Origin: Bacillota bacterium
GTDB taxonomy: Bacteria > Bacillota > Clostridia > Lachnospirales > Lachnospiraceae
Assembly (NCBI GenBank): GCA_023399455.1
Contig: JAEWPN010000010.1
Location: 1 to 22,888, forward strand
Direction of reading: 5' to 3'
Length of the DNA stretch: 22,888 nucleotides
The position numbers were made by a program, and so were the translations under genes. The notes beneath the pieces were generated by a model. It was not told where the DNA came from, searched no databases, and was given only the letters and a program-made list of their open reading frames with translations. Positions within the stretch are counted from its first letter, which is position 1. The number at the start of each line of letters is the position of its first letter. Below, one piece after another: positions 1 through 6,287 of this stretch.

Positions 1-16
1 GCAGGAGGATATATCG

Positions 17-700
17 ATGAAGCAGCGACCTGTTACAACATTATTTATGCTTAGTTCTGTAGATGGAAAAATTAGTACGGGATCATCGGATATTTTGGAT
101 GTTGACTGTGACTTTCCCAAACTGAAAGGTGTCAGGGAAGGACTCCACCAATACTATGAAATAGAGCGGACAACAGATCTATGGTCGTTGAATTCCGGGC
201 GTGTACAAGAAAAAATAGGAGTGAACCGGAAAGAGTTTCCTGATAAGACTCCCGTTTCTTTTGTAGTAATAGATAACAAGCACCTGACGAAGCATGGTGT
301 TCGTTATTTTTGTTCGCTGTCGAAGGCGTTTGTACTTGTAACGACAAATAAAGAGCATCCGGCATTCTCCCTGAAGGAAGATAATCTGCATATTATCCTG
401 CAAGAGAAGCTGAATCTGAAGGAAATGTTAGAAATATTGAAAGAATCATATAATTGTGACAGAATTACCATACAGACGGGAGGAACTCTCAATGGGCTGT
501 TTCTCCGTGAGAAGCTTTTTGATTATATAGATATTGTTATACCGCCTGTTCTCATCGGCGGAAAGGAAACTGCCTCTCTGGTAGACGGAGCTTCTCTTTC
601 TAAGCCTGAGGAGCTTGATCAGTTGGGAATTTTAAAGCTCGAAGCATGTGATGTTCTTGAAGATTCCTATATTCGCTTGAAATATAAGGTTATTGGATGA
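17..700 (+). CDS. RibD C-terminal domain (dihydrofolate reductase-like) protein
   Basis: 227-aa protein resembling the stand-alone reductase domain of RibD (RibD_C, dihydrofolate reductase fold). Visible marks are the N-terminal strand with SSVDGKIS (about residues 13-20), the nucleotide-binding turn TGGTLNG (about 154-160), and the following hydrophobic strand ending PPVLIGG, all in the order seen in this family. The RibD deaminase domain is absent, so this is not a complete riboflavin enzyme. Such proteins are usually NAD(P)H-dependent reductases of pterin- or pyrimidine-like compounds, and the substrate here is unknown. The start follows AGGAGG at 3-8. Its end lies only 55 bases before the preferred start of the Nudix gene, so the two are probably cotranscribed from a promoter outside the window. 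Confidence 0.8.
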   Translation: MKQRPVTTLFMLSSVDGKISTGSSDILDVDCDFPKLKGVREGLHQYYEIERTTDLWSLNSGRVQEKIGVNRKEFPDKTPVSFVVIDNKHLTKHGVRYFCSLSKAFVLVTTNKEHPAFSLKEDNLHIILQEKLNLKEMLEILKESYNCDRITIQTGGTLNGLFLREKLFDYIDIVIPPVLIGGKETASLVDGASLSKPEELDQLGILKLEACDVLEDSYIRLKYKVIG

Positions 701-755
701 TAATATAAAGCTTGCGGGAAATCATAACTTTTTTAGAAAGGCTCTGCTAATTATT

Positions 756-1760
756 ATGACACTGACAACTCTTTGTTACATAGAAAAAGATGACTCCTAT
801 CTTATGCTCCATCGCATCAAAAAGGAACATGACATTAACAAGGATAAATGGATCGGTATCGGCGGCCATTTTGAAGCCGATGAAAGTCCGGACGACTGCG
901 TAGTCCGGGAAGCGAAGGAGGAGACCGGGCTGACACTCACCTCTTATCGGCTTCGCGGAGTCCTGACTTTTTTATGCGACGACATTACGGATTATTATAT
1001 ATTCATATATACTGCCGACGGCTTTGAAGGGGATTTGAAAAGCTGTAATGAAGGAACGTTAGAGTGGGTAGCGAAGGATAGAATCCCATCTTTGAATTTA
1101 TGGGAGGGTGATCTTATTTTTTTCCGGCTCCTGGAGGAAAATGTTCCCTTCTTTTCCTTGAAGTTACACTATATAGATAATATATTAAAGGGAGCCGTTC
1201 TAAACGGCGAAGAGATGGAGCTTTTCGACATTGTGGATGAAAATGGGATCCCTACCGGACGGGTGAGGGAACGTTCTCTTGTTCACCGTTACGGCGATTT
1301 GCACCGAACCGCCCACGTATGGATCGTTCGCAGGAACGAAAGAGGCAGCTTCGATGTGCTTTTGCAGAAACGAGCATCCGACAAGGACTCCTTTCCCGGC
1401 TGCTTCGATATTTCCTCCGCAGGGCACATTCCTGCAGGAATGGATTATCTGGAATCCGCCTTACGGGAACTGGAAGAAGAGCTGGGAATTACTGCGTTGC
1501 CCGGAGACTTAAAGCTTATCGGCTATCACGACGGAGAAGTCGTGACCTCATTTTATGGCAATCCCTTCCACAACCATGAGTTCAGCGCTGTCTATGTCTT
1601 ATCTTTGGATATTCCGGTTTCCTTTTTTCACTTGCAAAAAGAGGAGATCGAGTCTGTGGTATGGATGGATTACGAAAAATGCCTCGCCGCTATGCGAGAC
1701 GGCACTTTGGTTCATTGTATTTTTATCGATGAGTTTCTGGCTTTGAAAGCATGGATGTGA
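756..1760 (+). CDS. Tandem Nudix-domain hydrolase
   Basis: 334-aa cytosolic protein with two Nudix domains in one reading frame. The first (about residues 1-150) resembles 8-oxo-dGTP diphosphatases and has a full Nudix box from G37 to L59, including E43, R51, E52, E55, E56 and G58. The second (about 154-334) resembles the YfcD/isopentenyl-diphosphate isomerase-like group, opening with ELFDIVDENGIPTG. Its box runs from G223 to I245 with R237, E238, E241 and E242, but the first conserved Glu is Met (M229). Nudix enzymes hydrolyse nucleoside diphosphate-linked substrates, often as clean-up enzymes; the substrate is not predictable here. An upstream in-frame ATG at 693 exists, but its extra residues do not resemble the family, so I prefer 756. 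No clear terminator follows. Confidence 0.82.
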   Translation: MTLTTLCYIEKDDSYLMLHRIKKEHDINKDKWIGIGGHFEADESPDDCVVREAKEETGLTLTSYRLRGVLTFLCDDITDYYIFIYTADGFEGDLKSCNEGTLEWVAKDRIPSLNLWEGDLIFFRLLEENVPFFSLKLHYIDNILKGAVLNGEEMELFDIVDENGIPTGRVRERSLVHRYGDLHRTAHVWIVRRNERGSFDVLLQKRASDKDSFPGCFDISSAGHIPAGMDYLESALRELEEELGITALPGDLKLIGYHDGEVVTSFYGNPFHNHEFSAVYVLSLDIPVSFFHLQKEEIESVVWMDYEKCLAAMRDGTLVHCIFIDEFLALKAWM

Positions 1761-1789
1761 ATTAAATTTGCGCGAATGAGCTTGCTTTT

Positions 1790-1818
1790 TTGGATAAAAC
1801 GATGTAAACTGCTATATT
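1790..1818 (+). promoter_or_regulatory. Probable promoter of the thiamine operon
   Basis: TTGGAT at 1790-1795 and TATATT at 1813-1818 are separated by 17 bases. The -35 is weak (3 of 6) and the -10 good (5 of 6). A second possible -10, TATAAT, lies at 1818-1823. The predicted start, about 1825, lies just before the TPP aptamer, as expected for a riboswitch leader. Confidence 0.5.
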
Positions 1819-1838
1819 ATAATTGAATAGCATACAAG

Positions 1839-1920
1839 TTTGCGGGGGGACTCTTTGGAGTTGAGAAGGCAGAACCTGACCCTTTGAACCTGTTGGTTAA
1901 TACCGACGTAGGGAAGCAAA
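1839..1920 (+). promoter_or_regulatory. TPP riboswitch aptamer (THI element)
   Basis: The conserved THI-box core is present: TTGAGA at 1861-1866, ACCCTTTGAACCTG from 1879, GGTTAATACC at 1894-1903 and CGTAGGGAA at 1907-1915. The closing P1 helix is TTTGC (1839-1843) with GCAAA (1916-1920). The aptamer binds thiamine diphosphate in the nascent mRNA. It is followed by a terminator and by thiD-thiM-thiE, which is the expected arrangement for an OFF switch in Firmicutes. Identification rests on sequence motifs and context and is very secure; exact helix limits are inferred. Confidence 0.96.
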
Positions 1921-1938
1921 TCATCTTTTGGGTGATTC

Positions 1939-1971
1939 GGACGCTTCGTGTATACGCGAAGCGTCCTTTTT
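1939..1971 (+). terminator. Riboswitch-controlled terminator
   Basis: GGACGCTTCG (1939-1948) pairs perfectly with CGAAGCGTCC (1957-1966), with up to two further inner pairs, and is followed by five T (1967-1971). It lies 18 bases after the TPP aptamer, so it is the likely expression platform that stops transcription when TPP is bound. Confidence 0.9.
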
Positions 1972-1980
1972 ACATATAGG

Positions 1981-2014
1981 GGTGTTTTTTGTTTCGGCAA
2001 AAGCACCTTTTTTT
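1981..2014 (+). terminator. Second terminator-like hairpin in the thi leader
   Basis: GGTGTTTTTTG (1981-1991) can pair with CAAAAGCACC (1998-2007), with one wobble and one bulge and a six-base loop, followed by seven T (2008-2014). It lies just downstream of the first terminator and 15 bases before the thiD ribosome binding site. It may act as a back-up terminator or shape access to the ribosome binding site. The A/T-rich inner pairs make it weaker than the first. Confidence 0.6.
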
Positions 2015-2041
2015 AATATCAAAAAATATAGGAGATTGAAT

Positions 2042-2869
2042 ATGAAAAAGGTATTGAGTATTGCAGGCTCGGATTGCAGCGGCGGTGCCGGCATCCAGGC
2101 TGATTTAAAGACCTTTTCCGCCCATGGAGTGTTTGGCATGACAGTCATTGCCTCGGTGGTTGCGGAGAACACCTTTCGGGTTATTGAATATCAGGACATA
2201 CGGCCCGATATCATCGAGAAACAAATCGATGCTGTTTTCGAGGACATTCCGCCCGACGCGATGAAAATCGGTATGCTTTCATGTAAGGAAGGTATGCTGG
2301 CGGTGGCAGGCAAGCTTCGTGAATGGAAGCCGGCCAATGTGGTTATAGACCCGGTAATGTACGCCAAAAACGGTTGTGCACTCATGGACCCGGATTCCAT
2401 AGATACATTGATTGCCGAGGTGGTGCCGCTTGCCGATGTAATTACTCCTAACATTCCCGAGGCAGAGAAGATGGCTGGAATACGCATTTATACGCAGAAG
2501 GATATGAGGAAAGCGGCTCGGATCATCCATGATATGGGTTGCAGGGCGGTACTGGTGAAGGGAGGACACAGTGAGGGTGACGCTACGGATATCTTATTTG
2601 ACGGCAGCGAGTTTTACAGTTTTTCCTCTCCGCGTATCCCAACCAAAAACACCCATGGTACCGGTTGCACCTATTCTTCGGCTATTGCCTCTAATCTTGC
2701 ATTGGAGCTGCCGATACGGCAAGCTGTCGCGCGGTCTAAGAAGTATGTTACTACGGCTATTGCCAATGCTCTGGAAATCGGGCGGGGCAACGGACCGACG
2801 CACCATTTTTACGATTTGTTTCAACATGGATTATCAGATGTGAAAAACTGGAGGGAGGATATTACATGA
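2042..2869 (+). CDS. thiD: Bifunctional HMP kinase/HMP-phosphate kinase ThiD
   Basis: 275-aa cytosolic kinase of the ribokinase fold. It phosphorylates 4-amino-5-hydroxymethyl-2-methylpyrimidine (HMP) and then HMP phosphate, giving the pyrimidine diphosphate used by ThiE. Family signatures are AGSDCSGGAGIQADLKTF (8-25), VIDPVMYAKNG (101-111), TPNIPEAE (135-142), LVKGGH (171-176), and HGTGCT (205-210) with the active-site Cys at 209. The reading frame extends upstream to 1928, but that part overlaps the leader hairpins. The ATG at 2042 follows AGGAGA (2030-2035) and gives the normal protein start. The stop overlaps the thiM start in ATGA. Expression should fall when TPP binds the upstream riboswitch. 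Confidence 0.96.
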   Translation: MKKVLSIAGSDCSGGAGIQADLKTFSAHGVFGMTVIASVVAENTFRVIEYQDIRPDIIEKQIDAVFEDIPPDAMKIGMLSCKEGMLAVAGKLREWKPANVVIDPVMYAKNGCALMDPDSIDTLIAEVVPLADVITPNIPEAEKMAGIRIYTQKDMRKAARIIHDMGCRAVLVKGGHSEGDATDILFDGSEFYSFSSPRIPTKNTHGTGCTYSSAIASNLALELPIRQAVARSKKYVTTAIANALEIGRGNGPTHHFYDLFQHGLSDVKNWREDIT

Positions 2870-3684
2870 GAAAAATATACATGGATCTTGTGGAGCAGGT
2901 ACGCATGAAAAAGCCGTTGGTACACCATATTACAAATTACGTTACGGTAAATGACTGCGCAAACATTACGCTGGATATCGGAGCATCGCCCATCATGGCC
3001 GATGCGCTGGAGGAGGCCGCGGATATTGCCGGCATAGCCTCGGCAGTTGTGCTGAACATGGGGACGCTTAATGAGCGCACCATTCCCGCAATGATCACGG
3101 CAGGCAGGGCGGCAAACGAGGCGGGAGTTCCGGTTGTATTCGATCCGGTAGGAGCCGGGGCTTCTAAACTTCGCAATGAAACGGCTGTCAGAATTTTGCG
3201 GGAGATGAAAATCAACGTCCTGCGCGGCAATATTTCAGAAGTACGGTTTCTCGCGGGCCTGCATGCGGAAACAAAAGGTGTGGATGCGGACGAAGCCGAT
3301 CTGCAAAATATAGAGGATGCCATATCTGTGGCAAAGACAATGGCAGTCCGGTCAGGCTGTGTGGTTGCGATTACCGGAGCAGTAGATGTGGTATCGGATG
3401 GGGGGAGAAGTGTCTGTATAGAAAACGGTCATTCCATGCTGGCAAATCTCACGGGAACCGGCTGCATGTGTTCTTCGCTGATAGGCTCCTTTTGCGGAGC
3501 GGCCCCGGAATCTCCGTTAGAGGCTGCGGTCACGGCCTTGCTTTCTATGGGTATTGCCGGAGAGCTTGCCTTTGAACGGACAGGGCATAACGGTAACGGC
3601 AGCTTTCATGCGGCTTTGCATGACGCGGTGAGCAAATTGGATGGGGAAACTCTTGGAAGGAGGGCAAGGCTATATGAAGCCTGA
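2866..3684 (+). CDS. thiM: Hydroxyethylthiazole kinase ThiM
   Basis: 272-aa salvage kinase that converts 4-methyl-5-(2-hydroxyethyl)thiazole to its phosphate, the other substrate of ThiE. It shows the family marks PLVHHITNYVTVNDCAN (17-33), GASPIM (39-44), FDPVGAGAS (92-100), RGNISE (120-125), and GTGCMCSS (197-204) with the expected catalytic Cys at 200. Length is normal. The start codon overlaps the thiD stop by four bases, with GGGAGG upstream, which indicates translational coupling. thiE begins inside the last codons. With no thiC or thiazole synthase genes here, ThiM and ThiD point to salvage of thiamine breakdown products rather than synthesis from scratch. Confidence 0.96.
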   Translation: MRKIYMDLVEQVRMKKPLVHHITNYVTVNDCANITLDIGASPIMADALEEAADIAGIASAVVLNMGTLNERTIPAMITAGRAANEAGVPVVFDPVGAGASKLRNETAVRILREMKINVLRGNISEVRFLAGLHAETKGVDADEADLQNIEDAISVAKTMAVRSGCVVAITGAVDVVSDGGRSVCIENGHSMLANLTGTGCMCSSLIGSFCGAAPESPLEAAVTALLSMGIAGELAFERTGHNGNGSFHAALHDAVSKLDGETLGRRARLYEA

Positions 3685-4315
3685 TATCGACTATACTCTA
3701 TATCTTGTTACAGACAGAGAACTTATGGTCCAGGCAACCATAGAGGAATCGGTGGAGGAGGCAGTCAGAGGCGGCTGCACATTAGTGCAGCTTAGGGAGA
3801 AAAGGGTATCTTCCCGGGAGTTTTATGAAACGGCTGTAAGAGTACGAAAGGTAACATCCCGGCTGGATGTGCCGCTTATCATTAATGATAGGGCGGATAT
3901 TGCTCTCGCAGTGGAGGCGGACGGAGTGCATGTGGGACAGGGGGATATTCCTGTCGATGTAATACGGAAAATGGTCGGGCCGGATCGGATCGTCGGGGTA
4001 TCGGCGGGCAGTCTTACCGAGGCGCTTTCCGCCGCTGATGCAGGTGCAGACTATCTGGGAGTAGGTGCCATGTTCGCTACGGGAACGAAAACGGATGCCA
4101 ATATTACTCCTATACAGGTACTGAGGCGCATACGGGAGGAGGTTCGGCTTCCCATTGTCGTGATTGGGGGAATTAACAAAGAAACGATACCGCTTTTTCA
4201 TGGCATAGGTATCGACGGGCTGGCAGTAGTTTCTGCCATTGTTTCCCAAGAGGATACGGCAGGTGCGGCACACGAGCTGAAAAACTTATTCCTTAAAGGG
4301 AGGAGCAGGGCATGA
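3674..4315 (+). CDS. thiE: Thiamine-phosphate synthase ThiE
   Basis: 213-aa TIM-barrel enzyme joining HMP diphosphate and thiazole phosphate to give thiamine phosphate. Visible family motifs include YLVTDREL near the N-terminus, GGCTLVQLREK, PLIINDRADIALAVEADGVH, the turn GVSAGS, YLGVGAMFATGTKTDA, and VVIGGI near the phosphate-binding end of the barrel. An earlier in-frame ATG at 3641 adds eleven residues from within thiM. The ATG at 3674 is preferred because it follows AAGGAGGG (3657-3664) and gives the usual N-terminus. The gene overlaps the thiM stop by 11 bases and overlaps the next gene in ATGA. Confidence 0.95.
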   Translation: MKPDIDYTLYLVTDRELMVQATIEESVEEAVRGGCTLVQLREKRVSSREFYETAVRVRKVTSRLDVPLIINDRADIALAVEADGVHVGQGDIPVDVIRKMVGPDRIVGVSAGSLTEALSAADAGADYLGVGAMFATGTKTDANITPIQVLRRIREEVRLPIVVIGGINKETIPLFHGIGIDGLAVVSAIVSQEDTAGAAHELKNLFLKGRSRA

Positions 4316-4953
4316 AGGCATATATATTCGATCTGGACGGTACCCTGCTGGATTCCATGGGCGTATGGGAGCAGATTGATGCGGAATTTCTGACCAAACG
4401 AGGAATAGAGATGCCGCCTGATTATATTAGTGCTGTCTGCGCACTCAGCTTTCAGGAGACCGCAGCATATACTATTGAGAGGTTCGGCCTTCCGGTCAGC
4501 GTAGATGAACTGCTGAAAGAATGGAATGCTATGGCGGTACATGCATACGGTCATACCGTTGCGCTAAAGCCGTATGCCAGGGAGTTTCTTACTGCAGTCA
4601 AAGAGAGCGGCGTTAAACTTGGCATAGCTACCAGTCTGCCTGCAGCTCTTTACGAACCGTCGCTTCGAGGGCACGGTATTATAGAGATGTTTGATGTCGT
4701 TTGTTCCACAGATGAGGTGGGTTTGGGCAAGTCCAGTCCCGAGGTGTTTCTGTACACTGCGGATAAACTTGGTGCAGCGCCTAAGGAATGTGTGGTATTC
4801 GAGGATATTTTGCAGGCGATTCAGAGTGTTAAGCTAGCTGGAATGGTTGTATATGGAGTGTTTGATGAAGCGTCAAAGGAGCAGTGGGCTGCCATACAGA
4901 AAATCGCAGACGGTGTTCTATATGATTTTAAAGACGCGCCGCTGCCGCAATAA
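4312..4953 (+). CDS. HAD-family phosphatase in the thiamine operon
   Basis: 213-aa haloacid dehalogenase-superfamily protein of the beta-phosphoglucomutase/phosphatase-like group. Motif I is DLDGT with D7 and D9, motif II TS at 107-108, motif III K140 in GLGKSSPE, and motif IV ED at 164-165. A helical cap lies between motifs I and II. Mg-dependent phosphate transfer is therefore expected. It starts inside the thiE stop codon (ATGA) and is the last gene of the TPP-controlled unit, which implies a role linked to thiamine. Dephosphorylation of thiamine phosphate or of an HMP or thiazole phosphate is possible but is only inferred from position. A broad sugar-phosphate or nucleotide phosphatase is the alternative. 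Confidence 0.85.
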   Translation: MKAYIFDLDGTLLDSMGVWEQIDAEFLTKRGIEMPPDYISAVCALSFQETAAYTIERFGLPVSVDELLKEWNAMAVHAYGHTVALKPYAREFLTAVKESGVKLGIATSLPAALYEPSLRGHGIIEMFDVVCSTDEVGLGKSSPEVFLYTADKLGAAPKECVVFEDILQAIQSVKLAGMVVYGVFDEASKEQWAAIQKIADGVLYDFKDAPLPQ

Positions 4954-4976
4954 GGGAGACGAAATGTCATTTTTAA

Positions 4977-5225
4977 TTATTCAATCACTTCCCCGTGCAG
5001 AACGACTCTGCCGTTGTCCGGGCATTTTACATCAAACATTTTAGCTGTTTGATTACCATAATCGAGAGAAGCACCGTTTTTGAGTGCATACACCATTGGA
5101 TAAGCACAGTTCCAAAGCTCGTGGCATAGGGGCGGGCAGATGTCATCGATGATATATTCGTCTCCCGTTTTACTATATCCACATCTGCATTTACTGCTAA
5201 CAACAGTCAACTTTACTTTTCCCAT
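4977..5225 (-). CDS. Small Cys-rich TIGR04076-type protein
   Basis: 82-aa protein on the minus strand. Its pattern matches what I recall of the TIGR04076 family: a start of the type GKVKLTVV, a central CP segment, an aromatic stretch with a LWNCAYPMVYAL-like helix, and a C-terminal strand with VKCPD. Function is unknown. There are six cysteines (13, 15, 30, 34, 40, 68), which may bind metal or be redox active, though this is inference. The ATG follows AGGTGAAG on the minus strand. It converges on the thiamine operon with only 23 bases between the ends, and no strong terminator is seen there. Confidence 0.75.
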   Translation of the reverse strand: MGKVKLTVVSSKCRCGYSKTGDEYIIDDICPPLCHELWNCAYPMVYALKNGASLDYGNQTAKMFDVKCPDNGRVVLHGEVIE

Positions 5226-5257
5226 AATTCTTCACCTTTCATATTATTTATCTAAAT

Positions 5258-5287
5258 ATATTACCTTGTTATGCTATTGTTTTGCAA
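5258..5287 (-). promoter_or_regulatory. Possible promoter of the TIGR04076-type gene
   Basis: Read on the minus strand, TTGCAA (5287-5282) and TAATAT (5263-5258) are 18 bases apart, and the gene starts 33 bases further on. The -10 match is moderate. The rest of the divergent gap (5288-5380) holds nothing I recognise. Confidence 0.4.
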
Positions 5288-5380
5288 CATTTTTCTGTAT
5301 TTAGATTTATGGATAAAATAATGAATCAACAGGCCTTATAAAACAATATGAGAAATTGGAATCAGCAAATATTTTATATC

Positions 5381-5409
5381 TTGTAAAATCACATGGATTG
5401 TTTTATACT
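5381..5409 (+). promoter_or_regulatory. Probable promoter of the GntR/RCK_C regulator
   Basis: TTGTAA (5381-5386), a 17-base spacer and TATACT (5404-5409). The predicted start is near 5416, giving a leader of about 60 bases. A palindrome lies immediately downstream (see 5424-5436). Confidence 0.55.
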
Positions 5410-5423
5410 ATATATCGATAACG

Positions 5424-5436
5424 ATACAGACTGTAT
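5424..5436 (+). promoter_or_regulatory. Candidate operator palindrome
   Basis: ATACAG-A-CTGTAT is a perfect 13-base palindrome located about 8-20 bases after the predicted transcription start of the regulator gene. This is a typical site for autorepression. Flanking CGATAA (5416-5421) and TTATCG (5436-5441) form an additional, slightly off-centre inverted repeat. That it binds this regulator is inference. Confidence 0.4.
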
Positions 5437-5476
5437 TATCGCTTCCATAATTATTTACTAATAACTGAGGTTTAAC

Positions 5477-6094
5477 ATGAAAATTGACATTCCAAAATAT
5501 CAGCAGATTGCTGCAGATATCGCAGCCAAGATCGCTTATGGTGATTATTCGGAAGGCGAAAAGATATATGTTCGCTCCTCTTTAGCAAGCCAATATGGAG
5601 TTTCCTCCGAAACGGCCAGGCGTGCAGTATGCGTGCTGTCGGATATGAAAATTGTGGAAATTACAAAGGGCAGCGGAGTTCTTATTAAGTCCAGAAAACT
5701 AGCCATGGATTTCATTAATAAGTTTGATTCAGTCAGTCAGATGAGTGGGCTGAAAAAGCATATTCTAAACAGTATAGAGCAACAAATTACGCAAAGCACC
5801 GAGTTAAAAACGATGGTTACCGAGTTAATGTACAAAACAGAACGTTTTCGTGTAGTGAATCCATTTTCACCTTTTGAAATTGCTATTACGGAACAGGCAT
5901 CTTATATAGGTCAAAACCTTTCGGAAAGTAATTTTTGGCATAATACTGCGGCAACTGTCATTGCGATACGGCGCGGAGAACAAATTATTATATCCCCCGG
6001 ACCATATGCGGTAATCACAGAGGGAGATATCCTTTATTACGTCGGTGATGAAAACTGTCATGAGAGAGTGAAGAATTTTTTGTATTCAAAATAA
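5477..6094 (+). CDS. GntR-type repressor with RCK_C domain (BusR-like)
   Basis: 205-aa cytosolic regulator. Residues about 1-72 form a GntR winged helix (KYQQIAADIAAKIAYG, then SQYGVSSETARRAV, wing near TKGSGV). Residues about 75-120 look helical and may form a coiled coil. Residues about 122-205 match an RCK_C/TrkA_C domain, with IGQNLSESNFW, ATVIAIRRG, IISPGP and EGDILYYVG. This is the architecture of BusR, the cyclic-di-AMP-responsive repressor of betaine transport genes in lactic streptococci. The gene lies directly upstream of an OpuA-type transporter in the same direction, separated by a terminator and a promoter. Ligand and target are inferred from family and position. The ATG is at 5477; the upstream ribosome binding site (GAGGTTTAAC) is only moderate. 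Confidence 0.88.
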   Translation: MKIDIPKYQQIAADIAAKIAYGDYSEGEKIYVRSSLASQYGVSSETARRAVCVLSDMKIVEITKGSGVLIKSRKLAMDFINKFDSVSQMSGLKKHILNSIEQQITQSTELKTMVTELMYKTERFRVVNPFSPFEIAITEQASYIGQNLSESNFWHNTAATVIAIRRGEQIIISPGPYAVITEGDILYYVGDENCHERVKNFLYSK

Positions 6095-6108
6095 ATAACT
6101 GGTATATC

Positions 6109-6143
6109 AAGCAGATTTTCCATAACGGAGAATCTGCTTTTTT
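6109..6143 (+). terminator. Terminator after the regulator gene
   Basis: AAGCAGATT (6109-6117) pairs with AATCTGCTT (6131-6139), and a run of T continues to 6143. It lies 15 bases after the regulator stop codon and separates it from the transporter operon. Confidence 0.85.
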
Positions 6144-6198
6144 GTCTAAATGATATTTATAGTGCTGAAATCTTACTTATTTTGTATATGCTTTAAAT

Positions 6199-6227
6199 TT
6201 GACACATATTTTTATTTATGTTAGCAT
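6199..6227 (+). promoter_or_regulatory. Promoter of the opuA operon
   Basis: Perfect TTGACA (6199-6204), a 17-base spacer and TAGCAT (6222-6227) with an extended TG at 6219-6220. The start is predicted near 6234. An inverted repeat AACAAC-N16-GTTGTT (6234-6261) begins at the predicted start. Confidence 0.7.
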
Positions 6228-6233
6228 TAAAGA

Positions 6234-6261
6234 AACAACTTGAAAATAATACAGTGTTGTT
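6234..6261 (+). promoter_or_regulatory. Candidate operator at the opuA transcription start
   Basis: AACAAC (6234-6239) and GTTGTT (6256-6261) form a perfect inverted repeat with a 16-base gap, located where a bound repressor would block initiation. BusR-type proteins are known to bind two-part sites, so this is a reasonable candidate. The short, AT-rich arms could also be chance. Confidence 0.35.
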
Positions 6262-6287
6262 ACTTTGAAAAAATAAGGAGGAGATGT

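Noticed and set aside
1214..1760. Second Nudix domain as a separate gene starting at ATG 1215
   Set aside because: The frame is continuous with the first domain and there is no good ribosome binding site before 1215, so a fusion is the simpler reading.
1928..2041. Upstream extension of the thiD frame
   Set aside because: It crosses both leader hairpins and encodes nothing like ThiD; a good ribosome binding site serves the ATG at 2042.
3782..4273. 163-aa minus-strand open frame
   Set aside because: It is antisense to thiE, with no recognisable motif or ribosome binding site.
5333..5421. Coding-like stretch (reads QYEKLESANILYLVK) in the gap before the regulator
   Set aside because: It has no ATG in frame and ends in a stop after about 30 codons; it overlaps the regulator promoter. 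A tiny gene remnant cannot be excluded, but support is too thin.
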